DNA from: JBBPYC01 sp038200275
Lineage (GTDB): Bacteria; Pseudomonadota; Gammaproteobacteria; Burkholderiales; Burkholderiaceae_C
DNA: 43,664 nucleotides
Reading direction: 5' to 3'
Assembly (NCBI GenBank): GCA_038200275.1
Contig: JBBPYC010000017.1
Location: forward strand, 1-43,664
Shown here: piece after piece, positions 17,849 to 26,287 of the stretch
Layout of the letters: the number at the start of each line of letters is the position of its first letter
How positions within the stretch are numbered: position 1 is the first letter of the stretch
Position numbers and translations under genes: made by a program
The notes under the pieces: generated by a model
Database searches by the model: none
What the model was told of the DNA's origin: nothing
The model's input: only the letters and a program-made list of their open reading frames with translations

Positions 17849-19944
17849 CGCACCCGCATCCCCGGCTCCGCGCCAGCGTGCGGCTCCAGCACGAAGATCC
17901 CCGGCGCGCTTTTTCCATCCGCAGCGCTGGCCGCCAGCACCATGCCTTCGCTGGTGCCGAACTTCATCTTGCGCGGTGCGAGGTTCGCGACCAGCACAGT
18001 CAGCTTGCCGACCAGATCGGTGCTCTGGTAGGCCGATGCGATCCCGGAGAACACGTTGCGCGTGCGGCCTTCGCCGACGTCGAGCGTAAGGCGCAGCAAT
18101 TTTTTCGAGCCTTCGACCGGCTCGCAGGCAACGATCTTTGCAATGCGCAAATCGATCTTCGAAAAGTCGTCGATGCCGATCGTGGGCGCCACGGCTTCGC
18201 CACCGGGCGCGGTGCCAGCCAGCATGCTTGCGGACTCTGTGCTGGCTGGTCCGGTCGCTGCCTCTGCCGGCTCGAACAGCGCATCGAGCGCTTTCGGATC
18301 GACGCGCTGCATCAAATGCTGGTACGCGTTGATCGTGTGCTCAGCAGGCAGCGTGGCTGCTGCATCGCTCCACTGCAGCGCCTCGACGTTCAAAAACGCC
18401 TCGACGCGCGTGGTCAGCGCCGGCAGCACCGGCTTCAGATAGATCGTCAGCAGCCGGAACGCTTCGATGCAGACGGTGCAGACGTCGTGCAGGCGCGCAC
18501 CCATCTCCGGTTTTTTCGTGAGTTCCCACGGCTTGTTCGCATCGACGTATTCGTTCACGCGATCGGCCAGCGCCATCACGTCGCGCAGCGCGCGTGCGTA
18601 GTCGCGGCCGTCGTAGAGCGCGCGCAGTTCGCCAGCCGCCGACTGAAGGCCGACGATCAACGCCGCGCCGTCGTCCGTCACCGCGCCCAGCTTTCCGTCG
18701 AAGCGCTTGACCAAGAAGCCCGCTGCGCGGCTCGCGATGTTGACGTACTTGCCGACCAAGTCGCTGTTGACCCGGGCCATGAAGTCCTCCGGGTTGAAGT
18801 CGATGTCCTCGTTGCGGCCCGAGAGCTTGGCTGCAATGTAGTAGCGCAGGTGCTCTGGGTCGAGCCCGACCGACAGGTATTTCAACGGGTCGATGCCGGT
18901 GCCGCGGCTCTTGCTCATCTTCTCGCCGCCAACCGTCAGGTGGCCGTGCACGAAGATGTGATCCGGCGCCTTGCGGCCCGAGAAATGCAGCATCGCGGGC
19001 CAGAACAGTGTGTGAAACGTGATGATGTCCTTGCCGATGAAATGCACCTGCTCCAGGCCCGGCTGCGCCAGGTAAGCGTCGTAGTCTTCCCCGCGTTTTG
19101 TCAGCAGGTTTTTCAGCGACGCGAGATAACCGACTGGTGCGTCGAGCCATACATAGAAATACTTGCTTGGCGCGTCCGGGATCTCGATGCCGAAGTAAGG
19201 CGCGTCGCGGCTGATGTCCCAGTCGCCCAGCCCCTTCTTTGCTTCGCCGTCGCTGCGCTCACCCGGCTCCAGCCATTCACGGATCTTGTTCAGCACTTCG
19301 GGCTGCACGTGGCCTGGCTCAGCCGTCCAGCGCTTCAGAAATTCCACACAGCGCGGATCGGACAGGCGGAAGAAAAAGTGGTCTGAGCTGCGTAGCTCGG
19401 GTTTTGCGCCTGACAGTGCCGAATAGGGTGCGATCAGTTCGGTCGGTGCGTATACCGCGCCGCACACCTCGCAGTTGTCGCCGTACTGATCTTTTGCGTG
19501 GCAGTTCGGGCATTCGCCTTTGATGAAACGATCGGCCAGGAACATGCCCTTGGCCGGGTCATAGAACTGCTCGACGCTTTTCGTGTCGATCAAGCCGGCG
19601 GCGCGCAGGTCGCGGTAGATGTCTTGTGCAAGGGCATGGTTTTCCGGCGCGTCGGTCGAATGCCAGTTGTCGAATGCGATGCAAAAGCCGTCGAGGTACG
19701 GCTTTCGGCCAGCGGCGATTTCCGCCACGAACGCCTGCGGCGTAATCCCCGCCTTGTCGGCTGCGATCGTGATGGCCGCGCCGTGCGCGTCATCGGCGCA
19801 CACGAAGTTGACATGCGCGCCGTTCATGCGCTGGAATCGCACCCAGATGTCGGCCTGGATGTACTCCATGATATGGCCGATGTGAAATCTGCCGTTGGCA
19901 TACGGCAGGGCGGTGGTGACGAATAACTGGCGGGAAGCGGGCAT
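17845..19944 (-). CDS. metG: Methionyl-tRNA synthetase
   Basis: Encodes 699 residues, the long form. The class I HIGH motif is at residues 21-24 (RFHIGHIM), the zinc knuckle CPNC...CEVC lies near residues 145-160, and KMSKSRG is in the second half of the catalytic core. The anticodon-binding helical domain follows. The C-terminal EMAP/Trbp111-like tRNA-binding domain (DFSKIDLRIAKIVACEPVEG onward) occupies the last 110 residues and mediates dimerisation. The start at 19944 was chosen because MPASRQLFVTTALPYANG is the family N-terminus. The stop overlaps the start of a small lipoprotein gene. In related genomes metG often faces apbC directly, but here a signalling operon lies between them. Confidence 0.97.
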   Translation of the reverse strand: MPASRQLFVTTALPYANGRFHIGHIMEYIQADIWVRFQRMNGAHVNFVCADDAHGAAITIAADKAGITPQAFVAEIAAGRKPYLDGFCIAFDNWHSTDAPENHALAQDIYRDLRAAGLIDTKSVEQFYDPAKGMFLADRFIKGECPNCHAKDQYGDNCEVCGAVYAPTELIAPYSALSGAKPELRSSDHFFFRLSDPRCVEFLKRWTAEPGHVQPEVLNKIREWLEPGERSDGEAKKGLGDWDISRDAPYFGIEIPDAPSKYFYVWLDAPVGYLASLKNLLTKRGEDYDAYLAQPGLEQVHFIGKDIITFHTLFWPAMLHFSGRKAPDHIFVHGHLTVGGEKMSKSRGTGIDPLKYLSVGLDPEHLRYYIAAKLSGRNEDIDFNPEDFMARVNSDLVGKYVNIASRAAGFLVKRFDGKLGAVTDDGAALIVGLQSAAGELRALYDGRDYARALRDVMALADRVNEYVDANKPWELTKKPEMGARLHDVCTVCIEAFRLLTIYLKPVLPALTTRVEAFLNVEALQWSDAAATLPAEHTINAYQHLMQRVDPKALDALFEPAEAATGPASTESASMLAGTAPGGEAVAPTIGIDDFSKIDLRIAKIVACEPVEGSKKLLRLTLDVGEGRTRNVFSGIASAYQSTDLVGKLTVLVANLAPRKMKFGTSEGMVLAASAADGKSAPGIFVLEPHAGAEPGMRVR

Positions 19945-20271
19945 CGGGCGGTTTTTCGGTGAAGCCGCAAAAAAGCACGGCAAAACGACCGCAATTCTAG
20001 GAGCCGTGGGGCCGCAGCAACCGAGCGGGGACAGCGTGTCTGTTCACGGTGCGTAGCAAGTCGCTCGGTCGCCTGCCTGTTTCAGGCGTGGTAGGTGACG
20101 AACTGCACGCCGGGACACGTCTGCTGAGCTTCACGCGTTGCGCCGGTCGCCCGTTAGGTCTTAGATTGAGCCGCTCGCACGCCGCTGGTGCTTCTTGATT
20201 CCGCAGTGGCCGGATCGGTTGTTCGGTTCCAGCGCCACTTGCCATTCATTGCCACTATCCGCTGCTGCTCA
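19945..20271. other. Divergent intergenic region, metG / FecR gene
   Basis: These 327 bases hold no frame I believe. They must contain the metG promoter on one strand and that of the FecR-OmpA-CHASE2 operon on the other, but neither has hexamers close to consensus. An inverted repeat CGCCTG-N7-CAGGCG sits at 20070-20088, near the middle. No ribosome site of quality precedes the FecR ATG. Confidence 0.5.
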
Positions 20272-20733
20272 ATGTTCACCAAATCGACTTGTTCCGCCCA
20301 CGCTTGGTTGTTGTCGGCCTTTGTATGGGCCATTCCCGCTGGCGTGGCCCACGCCGATGTCGATCACGTCGCCATCATCAAGAACGTGCAAGGCCGGCTT
20401 GAGATCCTGCGCAACGGCTCTAGCACCGCTGCTGCGCCCGGCGACCAATTATTCGTCTCCGACCAGCTCAAGTCGTCGGCCGGTGCTTCGGCGGGTGTCG
20501 TGTTCAAAGACGGTACCTTGTTGACCGTGGGGCCGTCAACCGACATCAAGCTGCGCGATTACGCCTATGAGCCGAAGGAAGCAAAGTACGCGTTTTCGCT
20601 CTATCTGAACAAAGGCAGCGCCATCTATTCATCTGGCCAGATCAGCAAGCTTGCACCGCGAGTGGTGAAAATCGATTCGCCAACTGCATCGGTCGGGGTA
20701 CGCGGTACCCGCTTCATCATCACGGCGGAGTAA
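20272..20733 (+). CDS. FecR-domain periplasmic protein
   Basis: Encodes 153 residues. A signal peptide (LLSAFVWAIPAGVAHA, cleavage near residue 29) leads into a FecR-type beta-rich domain, with the usual opening VAIIKNVQGRLEILRNG and the diagnostic ending DSPTASVGVRGTRFIIT. The whole protein is one FecR domain, with no transmembrane anchor and no sigma-factor gene nearby, so it is not a classical FecR anti-sigma protein. It starts a three-gene unit: the OmpA-type lipoprotein begins 6 nt after its stop and the CHASE2 protein 6 nt after that. It probably acts as the periplasmic sensor or ligand of that module. The ATG at 20272 gives a standard signal peptide; a longer frame starts at 20188. Confidence 0.82.
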   Translation: MFTKSTCSAHAWLLSAFVWAIPAGVAHADVDHVAIIKNVQGRLEILRNGSSTAAAPGDQLFVSDQLKSSAGASAGVVFKDGTLLTVGPSTDIKLRDYAYEPKEAKYAFSLYLNKGSAIYSSGQISKLAPRVVKIDSPTASVGVRGTRFIITAE

Positions 20734-20739
20734 CCTTGC

Positions 20740-21417
20740 ATGACAGGAATGACATTGGTCGCAGGCGCATCCCAGCCGTTGGTCAGCCCGGTAAGAATAC
20801 TGCGCCGCGCGCGCTCTGCGCGGCTGCGGTATGCAGCGGGCCTGCTGCTGGCGGTGACGCTGGTCGGCTGCGCTGCGCCGCGCACCACCATCGTGCTGTT
20901 GCCCGACGAGGACGGCAACGTTGGTTCGGTGTCGGTTTCAGGCGCGGGTGGGTCTCGGCAGCTGGAGCAGGCGTTCAGTGCGACCACCGTCACTGCCAGC
21001 GGCGATGGCCCGACGGACTCCGTCCCGTTGCAGCCCGAGGCGGTGACCGCCAGTTTTTCGCAATTGATGCTGGCGCAACCGACCAAGCCCAGGGTATTCA
21101 TCCTTTACTTCACGCTCGGCAAAGCCGAACTTACGGCTGAGTCGAAGGCGAAATTGCCAGTCGTGCTGGCGACGGCTCAGGCGCGCAAGCCCACTGAGAT
21201 CTCCGTGTTCGGCCATGCCGATTCGATCGGCGGCGACCAGGTAAACAGCCAACTATCAGCGGAACGCGCAGAGATGGTGGCGCGCCGTCTGAAGGCGCTC
21301 GATCCAACAGTCGGCCGGATCGAAGTCCGCTGGTTCGGCTCGAAGGCGCCAGCGCACCCATCCAATGCGACGGGCGCGCAACCGAAGAACCGGCGCGCCG
21401 AGGTCATGATCCTCTAG
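20740..21417 (+). CDS. OmpA-family peptidoglycan-binding lipoprotein
   Basis: Encodes 225 residues. A rather long N-terminus leads into a lipobox (TLVGC, about residue 45). A variable glycine/serine-rich linker follows, then a C-terminal OmpA domain with ILYFTLGKAELTAESKAKL, the peptidoglycan-contact region ISVFGHADSIGGDQVNSQLS and an RRAEVMI ending. It should be lipid-anchored and bind the cell wall through meso-diaminopimelate. Sitting between the FecR protein and the CHASE2 receptor with 6-nt gaps on both sides, it may tie the sensory complex to the envelope or report wall state. The FecR/OmpA/CHASE2 gene order recurs in proteobacteria to my knowledge. Confidence 0.82.
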   Translation: MTGMTLVAGASQPLVSPVRILRRARSARLRYAAGLLLAVTLVGCAAPRTTIVLLPDEDGNVGSVSVSGAGGSRQLEQAFSATTVTASGDGPTDSVPLQPEAVTASFSQLMLAQPTKPRVFILYFTLGKAELTAESKAKLPVVLATAQARKPTEISVFGHADSIGGDQVNSQLSAERAEMVARRLKALDPTVGRIEVRWFGSKAPAHPSNATGAQPKNRRAEVMIL

Positions 21418-21423
21418 ATTCGT

Positions 21424-23517
21424 ATGCGGCATTCATCAGGCGCCAGCGCCTTGTCGCATAAGCAGGCACTGCTGCTGCTGTGCGTCGCCATCGGCCTGGC
21501 GTTGTTGGTCGCGGCTTTGAGCCTCGGCCGGTATGCGCCGCTGTCACAGCTGGACCATGCCTGGCTCGATGCGTTGTTGCCGCAAGTTGCCACTGGGAGA
21601 CCCGCACACGACACGGTGGTCGTTGACATCGACGACGTGAGTCTGGCTGCGCTCGGTCAATGGCCCTGGCCGCGTTATCGGGTCGCGGCGCTGATTGAGC
21701 GCATCGCGGCGGCGCAGCCGGCCGCGGTCGCGCTTGATATTCTTTTTTCAGAGAGCGACCGCTCGTCGCTTACCAACATCCAGCAGACCTTCAAGCGCGA
21801 CTTCGGCGTCGACATGGGATTCAGTGGGGTGCCCAGCGGCCTGCTGGACAACGACGGGTTTCTGGGAAGCGTGATCGCCGCGCACAGTGTGGTCGGTTCG
21901 CTCTATCTCTATTTCGATCATGCGGGCAATGTGAACGGCACGCCGACGTCGAGTTTCCGCTTGACCGGCCAGACCGATCTGCTGACATTGAACGAGGCGA
22001 CCGGTACGCTGGTGAACACGCCAGCGATTGCCCACGGCGCAGCCAGCAGCGGCTTCCTGAACAGTCAACTCGACACCGACGGCATGCTGCGCCGCGCGCC
22101 GCTTTTGATCAGCTACCAAGGTGCGATCCATCCGCATCTGGCGTTGGCTGCAGTCATGCATTCGTTGGGCCTGCGAGAAGCGTCGATTGGTCGCGATGCG
22201 CATGGGCTGCTGCTGCAAATCGGCGCTTACCGGGTACCGATTGATGCTGCCGGCTTTACGACCATCGGCTTCAACGGCGGCCCGGAGCAGTATCGCTCAA
22301 TACCAGCAGTGGACTTGCTGAGCGGCCAGGTCGATCCGGACGTGCTCAAGGGCAAGATCGTGTTCGTGGGCAGCAGCGCGGTCGGTTTGAACGACTTTCA
22401 CAACACCGCGGTGCATTTGCGCTTCCCAGGGCTCAAGATCCAGTCCGTCATGGCGGAGGACATGTTGCATGGCGGCTTCGTCCGGCGGCCGGTCTGGGCC
22501 GGCTCAGTGGTTTTTACGGCGTGCGTGCTGGCCGGTGGCTTCCTCGCCCTGCTGTTCGTGCTTGCACGCCGCACCATCACGATCGTCGCTGGTGGCGTGC
22601 TCGGCGGTGCAGCGCTGCTGGGCGCAAGCGCGTGGCTGCTGGAAGCTACCGGCCTGTTTGTCTCGATGGCGGTGCCGGTTGCCTTGCTGGTACTGCTGTT
22701 CGGATCGTTGCTGGTGCTGCGCTACGGGCTGGAGCAACGCCGTGCGCAGGACCGGCTGCAGCAACTCGAGAATGCACGCAAGGTCACGATGGAGTCGATG
22801 GCGGCCGTGGCTGAAACACGAGATCCGGAAACCGGCGCGCATATCAAGCGCACCCAGCACTACGTACGCGCGATTGCACTGGAGCTACAGCGCAGCGGCT
22901 ACCACCGCCGCATCCTGACACCGGACTACATCGAACTGCTGTTCCTGTCCGCGCCACTGCACGACATCGGCAAGGTCGGCGTCCCGGATCACATCCTGCT
23001 GAAACCTGGGCGCCTGACGCCGGAGGAAATGGTGGTGATGAAGCAGCATGCCGAGTTCGGGCGCAAGATCGTCCACAGCACCGCTCAAGGGATCCACGGT
23101 GACAACTTCCTGCTGATCGCCGGGGAAATCGCCGCTACCCATCACGAAAAATGGGACGGAACTGGCTACCCCAGTGGCCTGGAAAACGAAGCCATCCCGT
23201 TGTCCGGCCGCATCATGGCGGTGGCCGACATCTATGACGCCTTGATCAGCCGCCGCTGCTACAAGGAGCCGTACTCACACGCGCTGGCCACCACCTTGAT
23301 GACGGAGATGCGCGGCAGTACCTTCGATCCGTCGGTGCTGGATGCGTTTTTCCGAATTGAAGGCGAGATCAAGGAGATTGCCGCGCTCTACCGCGATGAA
23401 TCGGAACACTCCGGCATCCAGCCACTGGAGCGCGATGCGTACGAGCGGCAGGTCTGCGCTGTCCCCCGCGGCACCACCACTGCCTCTTTGAACGCCAAGG
23501 CGCACCGGGCTGGCTGA
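21424..23517 (+). CDS. CHASE2-sensor HD-GYP phosphodiesterase
   Basis: Encodes 697 residues. One membrane span near residues 15-35 precedes a large periplasmic CHASE2 domain (about 40-340, with VVVDIDDVSLAALGQWPWPR at its start and GKIVFVGSSAVGLNDFHNT near its end). Three spans follow (about 355-440), then a short coiled coil and an HD-GYP domain (about 465-680). The catalytic motifs are complete: ETRDPETGAHIKRTQHYV, LHDIGKVGVPDHIL, and HHEKWDGTGYPSGL with the GYP signature. It should hydrolyse cyclic-di-GMP in the cytoplasm in response to an envelope signal. CHASE2 is more often joined to cyclase or kinase outputs. It is the last gene of the FecR-OmpA unit. Confidence 0.92.
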   Translation: MRHSSGASALSHKQALLLLCVAIGLALLVAALSLGRYAPLSQLDHAWLDALLPQVATGRPAHDTVVVDIDDVSLAALGQWPWPRYRVAALIERIAAAQPAAVALDILFSESDRSSLTNIQQTFKRDFGVDMGFSGVPSGLLDNDGFLGSVIAAHSVVGSLYLYFDHAGNVNGTPTSSFRLTGQTDLLTLNEATGTLVNTPAIAHGAASSGFLNSQLDTDGMLRRAPLLISYQGAIHPHLALAAVMHSLGLREASIGRDAHGLLLQIGAYRVPIDAAGFTTIGFNGGPEQYRSIPAVDLLSGQVDPDVLKGKIVFVGSSAVGLNDFHNTAVHLRFPGLKIQSVMAEDMLHGGFVRRPVWAGSVVFTACVLAGGFLALLFVLARRTITIVAGGVLGGAALLGASAWLLEATGLFVSMAVPVALLVLLFGSLLVLRYGLEQRRAQDRLQQLENARKVTMESMAAVAETRDPETGAHIKRTQHYVRAIALELQRSGYHRRILTPDYIELLFLSAPLHDIGKVGVPDHILLKPGRLTPEEMVVMKQHAEFGRKIVHSTAQGIHGDNFLLIAGEIAATHHEKWDGTGYPSGLENEAIPLSGRIMAVADIYDALISRRCYKEPYSHALATTLMTEMRGSTFDPSVLDAFFRIEGEIKEIAALYRDESEHSGIQPLERDAYERQVCAVPRGTTTASLNAKAHRAG

Positions 23518-23586
23518 ACTCACGGACTGATGCGGTGTGAAAAGCCCATTGGCTAGACTCTTGGCGTTGCATCAGGAGCTCTCGCC

Positions 23587-24678
23587 ATGCCAGTTACCGA
23601 ACAATTATTAAAAGATGCGTTAAACCGCGTCGTCGATCCCAACACGGGCATCAGCCTGGTCGCCTCCAAGGCGTTGCGCAACCTACAGGTCCACGACGGC
23701 GAGGTGTCGTTCGAGGTGGAATTGGGATACCCCGCCAAAAGCCAGATCCCGGCGTTGCGCAGCAGCCTGATCGCCGCCGCACGCAGTGTGACTGGCGTCC
23801 AAAACGTGTCGGCCACCGTCACCAGCAAGGTGGTGGCGCACGCCGCACAACGCGGCGTGGCGCTGTTGCCCAACGTAAAGAACATCATTGCAGTCGCCTC
23901 CGGCAAAGGCGGCGTCGGCAAGAGCACCACCGCTGTCAATCTCGCGCTGGCACTGGCTGCGGAAGGCGCCTCGGTCGGCTTGCTGGACGCCGACATCTAC
24001 GGCCCGAGCCAGCCGATGATGATGGGCGTGGAAGGCCGCCCGGAGAGCGACGACGGCAAGACGATGGACCCGCTGGAGAACTACGGCGTGCAGGTCATGT
24101 CGATCGGCTTTCTGGTTGATAAAGACGAAGCGATGATCTGGCGCGGGCCGATGGCCACGCAGGCGTTGGAGCAACTGCTGCGCCAGACCAACTGGCGAAA
24201 CCTCGACTACCTGATCATCGACTTGCCGCCCGGCACCGGCGACATTCAATTGACGCTGTCCCAGCGCGTGCCGATGACCGGTGCGGTGATCGTCACCACG
24301 CCCCAGGACATTGCGCTGCTGGATGCCAAAAAGGGCGTCAAGATGTTCGAGAAGGTCGGCGTGCCGATCCTCGGCGTGGTGGAGAACATGGCCGTGCACG
24401 TGTGCAGCAACTGCGGTCACGTCGAGCACATCTTCGGCGAAGAGGGCGGCAAGCGCATGGCTGAGGCCGGCAACATGCCGTATCTCGGGGCGCTGCCACT
24501 CGACATGCAGATTCGCCTGCAAGCCGACAGCGGCAAGCCGACGGTGGTGTCGGACCCGGACGGCGACGTCGCGCAGATCTACAAATCGATCGCGCGCAAG
24601 GTGGCGGTTGCGATTGCAGAGAAGGCGAAAGACTTTTCTTCGAAGTTCCCGACGATCTCGATTTCGAAGGACACGTGA
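23587..24678 (+). CDS. apbC: ApbC/Mrp-type Fe-S cluster carrier ATPase
   Basis: Encodes 363 residues. An N-terminal MIP18/DUF59 domain (about residues 5-80) precedes the P-loop NTPase with the deviant Walker A SGKGGVGKSTTAVNLA near residue 100. The Mrp signature LIIDLPPGTGDIQLTL follows near residue 215, and the CxxC pair in VCSNCGHVEHIF near residue 275 is the bridging Fe-S site at the dimer interface. It delivers Fe-S clusters to apoproteins in the cytoplasm. It starts 69 bp after the CHASE2 gene, with a weak GGAG-like site. Cluster-dependent clients in the window would be BoxA and the IlvD/Edd dehydratase, though no specific link is shown. Confidence 0.95.
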   Translation: MPVTEQLLKDALNRVVDPNTGISLVASKALRNLQVHDGEVSFEVELGYPAKSQIPALRSSLIAAARSVTGVQNVSATVTSKVVAHAAQRGVALLPNVKNIIAVASGKGGVGKSTTAVNLALALAAEGASVGLLDADIYGPSQPMMMGVEGRPESDDGKTMDPLENYGVQVMSIGFLVDKDEAMIWRGPMATQALEQLLRQTNWRNLDYLIIDLPPGTGDIQLTLSQRVPMTGAVIVTTPQDIALLDAKKGVKMFEKVGVPILGVVENMAVHVCSNCGHVEHIFGEEGGKRMAEAGNMPYLGALPLDMQIRLQADSGKPTVVSDPDGDVAQIYKSIARKVAVAIAEKAKDFSSKFPTISISKDT

Positions 24679-24763
24679 TCGTCGGGGCTTGTGCGTGCCA
24701 CTCAATGAGATCGGATCGATGACGCCGCTTTGATGCGTCGTTCTCGAGCGCCGAACATCACGT

Positions 24764-25453
24764 TCACGCCGGGTCCATGCCGTTGCGTCGTTTTGCATCG
24801 GCAGCCAGGTCCGATGCCATGAAGGCAAGCAGGGCACGCAGCGCCGCCGATTGATTGGAAGCAGCCGCCTGAGCTGCGGTGAACGTCGTCACGATCTGAA
24901 TGTCGGGCGGCAGTGGGCCGAGCACCTCGATGCCGCGCAGGCCCATCAGTTCGCTCAGTTGCTGAAAGCCAAGGGCGACTTTGCCTTCCGCGACCATTGC
25001 GCCAACTGGCACACCGGGCGGGGCCTGGACCAGCCGGCCTTCGAGCTGCGCCTTGATGCCCCAACGTTCGAACAGCTCGAGCAGCTTGACGCCACTGGGG
25101 CCGGTCGAGTAGCCAATGCTCAGGGCACCGAGCACCGCTTCTCGGACCGCTTCTCGGCTGCCGATGTCGGGATGCAGCGCGCCGGCGCGCACCGCCACCG
25201 CGACGCCGGAATGCACCAGATCGACGCGGGTGTCCGCCACGAGTTTGCCAGCTGCGATCAAGGCGTCGATCGCAGCAGCGGCAAGCACGACCCCATCGAA
25301 TGCCTCGTCGGCCTGCACCCGTCGGGCGGCATCGACACCGCCGACCGACTCAGTCGCGACGCGAATGCCCGATGTCTGCTCAAACTGGGCAGCCAGCTCC
25401 GTCAGCAGTTGCCGGGTGGCCATCGAGGCAATGATTTTTAGCGGAGCAGCCAT
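24764..25453 (-). CDS. ModA-like binding protein without signal peptide
   Basis: Encodes 229 residues of the type II periplasmic-binding fold, closest in look to molybdate-binding ModA: opening LKIIASMATRQLLTELAAQFEQ, the loop IGYSTGPSGVKLLELFERWG, and the ending GMDPA. It has no signal peptide: the hydrophobic beta strand begins at residue 5 and no cleavage site follows. No modBC genes are near. It follows the alpha/beta hydrolase gene by about 24 nt in the benzoate-CoA ligase operon. A cytoplasmic binding protein of this kind could act as a ligand sensor or buffer, or be a relic. The start is ATG at 25453; an in-frame TTG precedes it. Confidence 0.75.
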   Translation of the reverse strand: MAAPLKIIASMATRQLLTELAAQFEQTSGIRVATESVGGVDAARRVQADEAFDGVVLAAAAIDALIAAGKLVADTRVDLVHSGVAVAVRAGALHPDIGSREAVREAVLGALSIGYSTGPSGVKLLELFERWGIKAQLEGRLVQAPPGVPVGAMVAEGKVALGFQQLSELMGLRGIEVLGPLPPDIQIVTTFTAAQAAASNQSAALRALLAFMASDLAADAKRRNGMDPA

Positions 25454-25477
25454 CAAAGCAAGATTCCTGTGGGTGAT

Positions 25478-26287
25478 TCAGCGATGCCGATTGAAGAATG
25501 CGGACACCTGCTCGAGCAGCGTCTGCGGTTGATCCCGCTGCGGCGAGTGTCCGCAGTCGGGCAATTTCAGCAGCTCGGCGTGCGGCGCACCAAGCGCAAT
25601 CGATTCAATCTGCGCCATGGTGCCGTAACGGTCATCGATGCCCTGCACCGCAAGCACCGGGCAGCGAATCTGCGGCAGCAGCGCTGCGATATCGCCGCTT
25701 CGAAAATTCGGATCGAGCCAGACATCATTCCAGCCCCAGAACGCGGATTCGGGATCATCGTGGTACTTCGCAAGACCGTCGTGCAGCTCAGGCGTGGCGA
25801 TGTACTGTTCGCGTGTTTCGCGGATGCTTGCGATGGCCACGCCTTCGACGAACAGGTGCGGCGCCATTGCGATCAGGCCAGCGGTGCGCTCGGGAAACAG
25901 CGCTGCATAAATCAGCGCGATCGAGCCGCCGTCGCTGTGGCCGAATAGCCAGGGTCGCTCGGTGGGGGGCAGGCCGATCGCAGCAAAGAACGCCGGCATG
26001 AAGTCTTCTGCCTGGCCACGCATGAAGTCGGTCGGCCACAACTCCCCCGCTTCGCGCGGTGTGGACTTTCCGTAACCGCTGCGCGAGAACACCAGCCCGC
26101 GCATGCCCCCCGCATCGCAGAGCCGCTGCGGAAAATCCTTCCACATCGCAAGCGACCCGAGCCCTTCATGCAAGAACACCATGAGCGGTGCCGTGGTGCG
26201 GTCCGGTGCGAGCCACTGGTACTCGATGCGGTCGCTGCGGCCCGCCCAATCGACCGGCGTGAAAGCGACATCGCGGCTGCCGCTCAC
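25478..26287 (-). CDS. Alpha/beta hydrolase of the benzoate-CoA ligase operon
   Basis: Encodes 269 residues of the alpha/beta-hydrolase fold. LMVFLHEGLGS is the oxyanion-hole loop near residue 40. GHSDGGSIAL carries the nucleophile serine near residue 118. An acid in the VQGIDDRYG segment near residue 217 and the histidine of LPDCGHSPQRDQP near residue 245 complete the triad. The start overlaps the stop of the ligase gene (ATGA), so the two are coupled. Hydrolases of this type recur in box clusters, where a lactonase or a thioesterase releasing stalled CoA esters has been proposed. Which one applies here cannot be read from sequence. Confidence 0.88.
   Translation of the reverse strand: MSGSRDVAFTPVDWAGRSDRIEYQWLAPDRTTAPLMVFLHEGLGSLAMWKDFPQRLCDAGGMRGLVFSRSGYGKSTPREAGELWPTDFMRGQAEDFMPAFFAAIGLPPTERPWLFGHSDGGSIALIYAALFPERTAGLIAMAPHLFVEGVAIASIRETREQYIATPELHDGLAKYHDDPESAFWGWNDVWLDPNFRSGDIAALLPQIRCPVLAVQGIDDRYGTMAQIESIALGAPHAELLKLPDCGHSPQRDQPQTLLEQVSAFFNRHR

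Noticed and set aside
24764..25453. Molybdate ABC transporter receptor modA
   Set aside because: No signal peptide and no modB/modC genes nearby, so a transport role in molybdate uptake is not supported.
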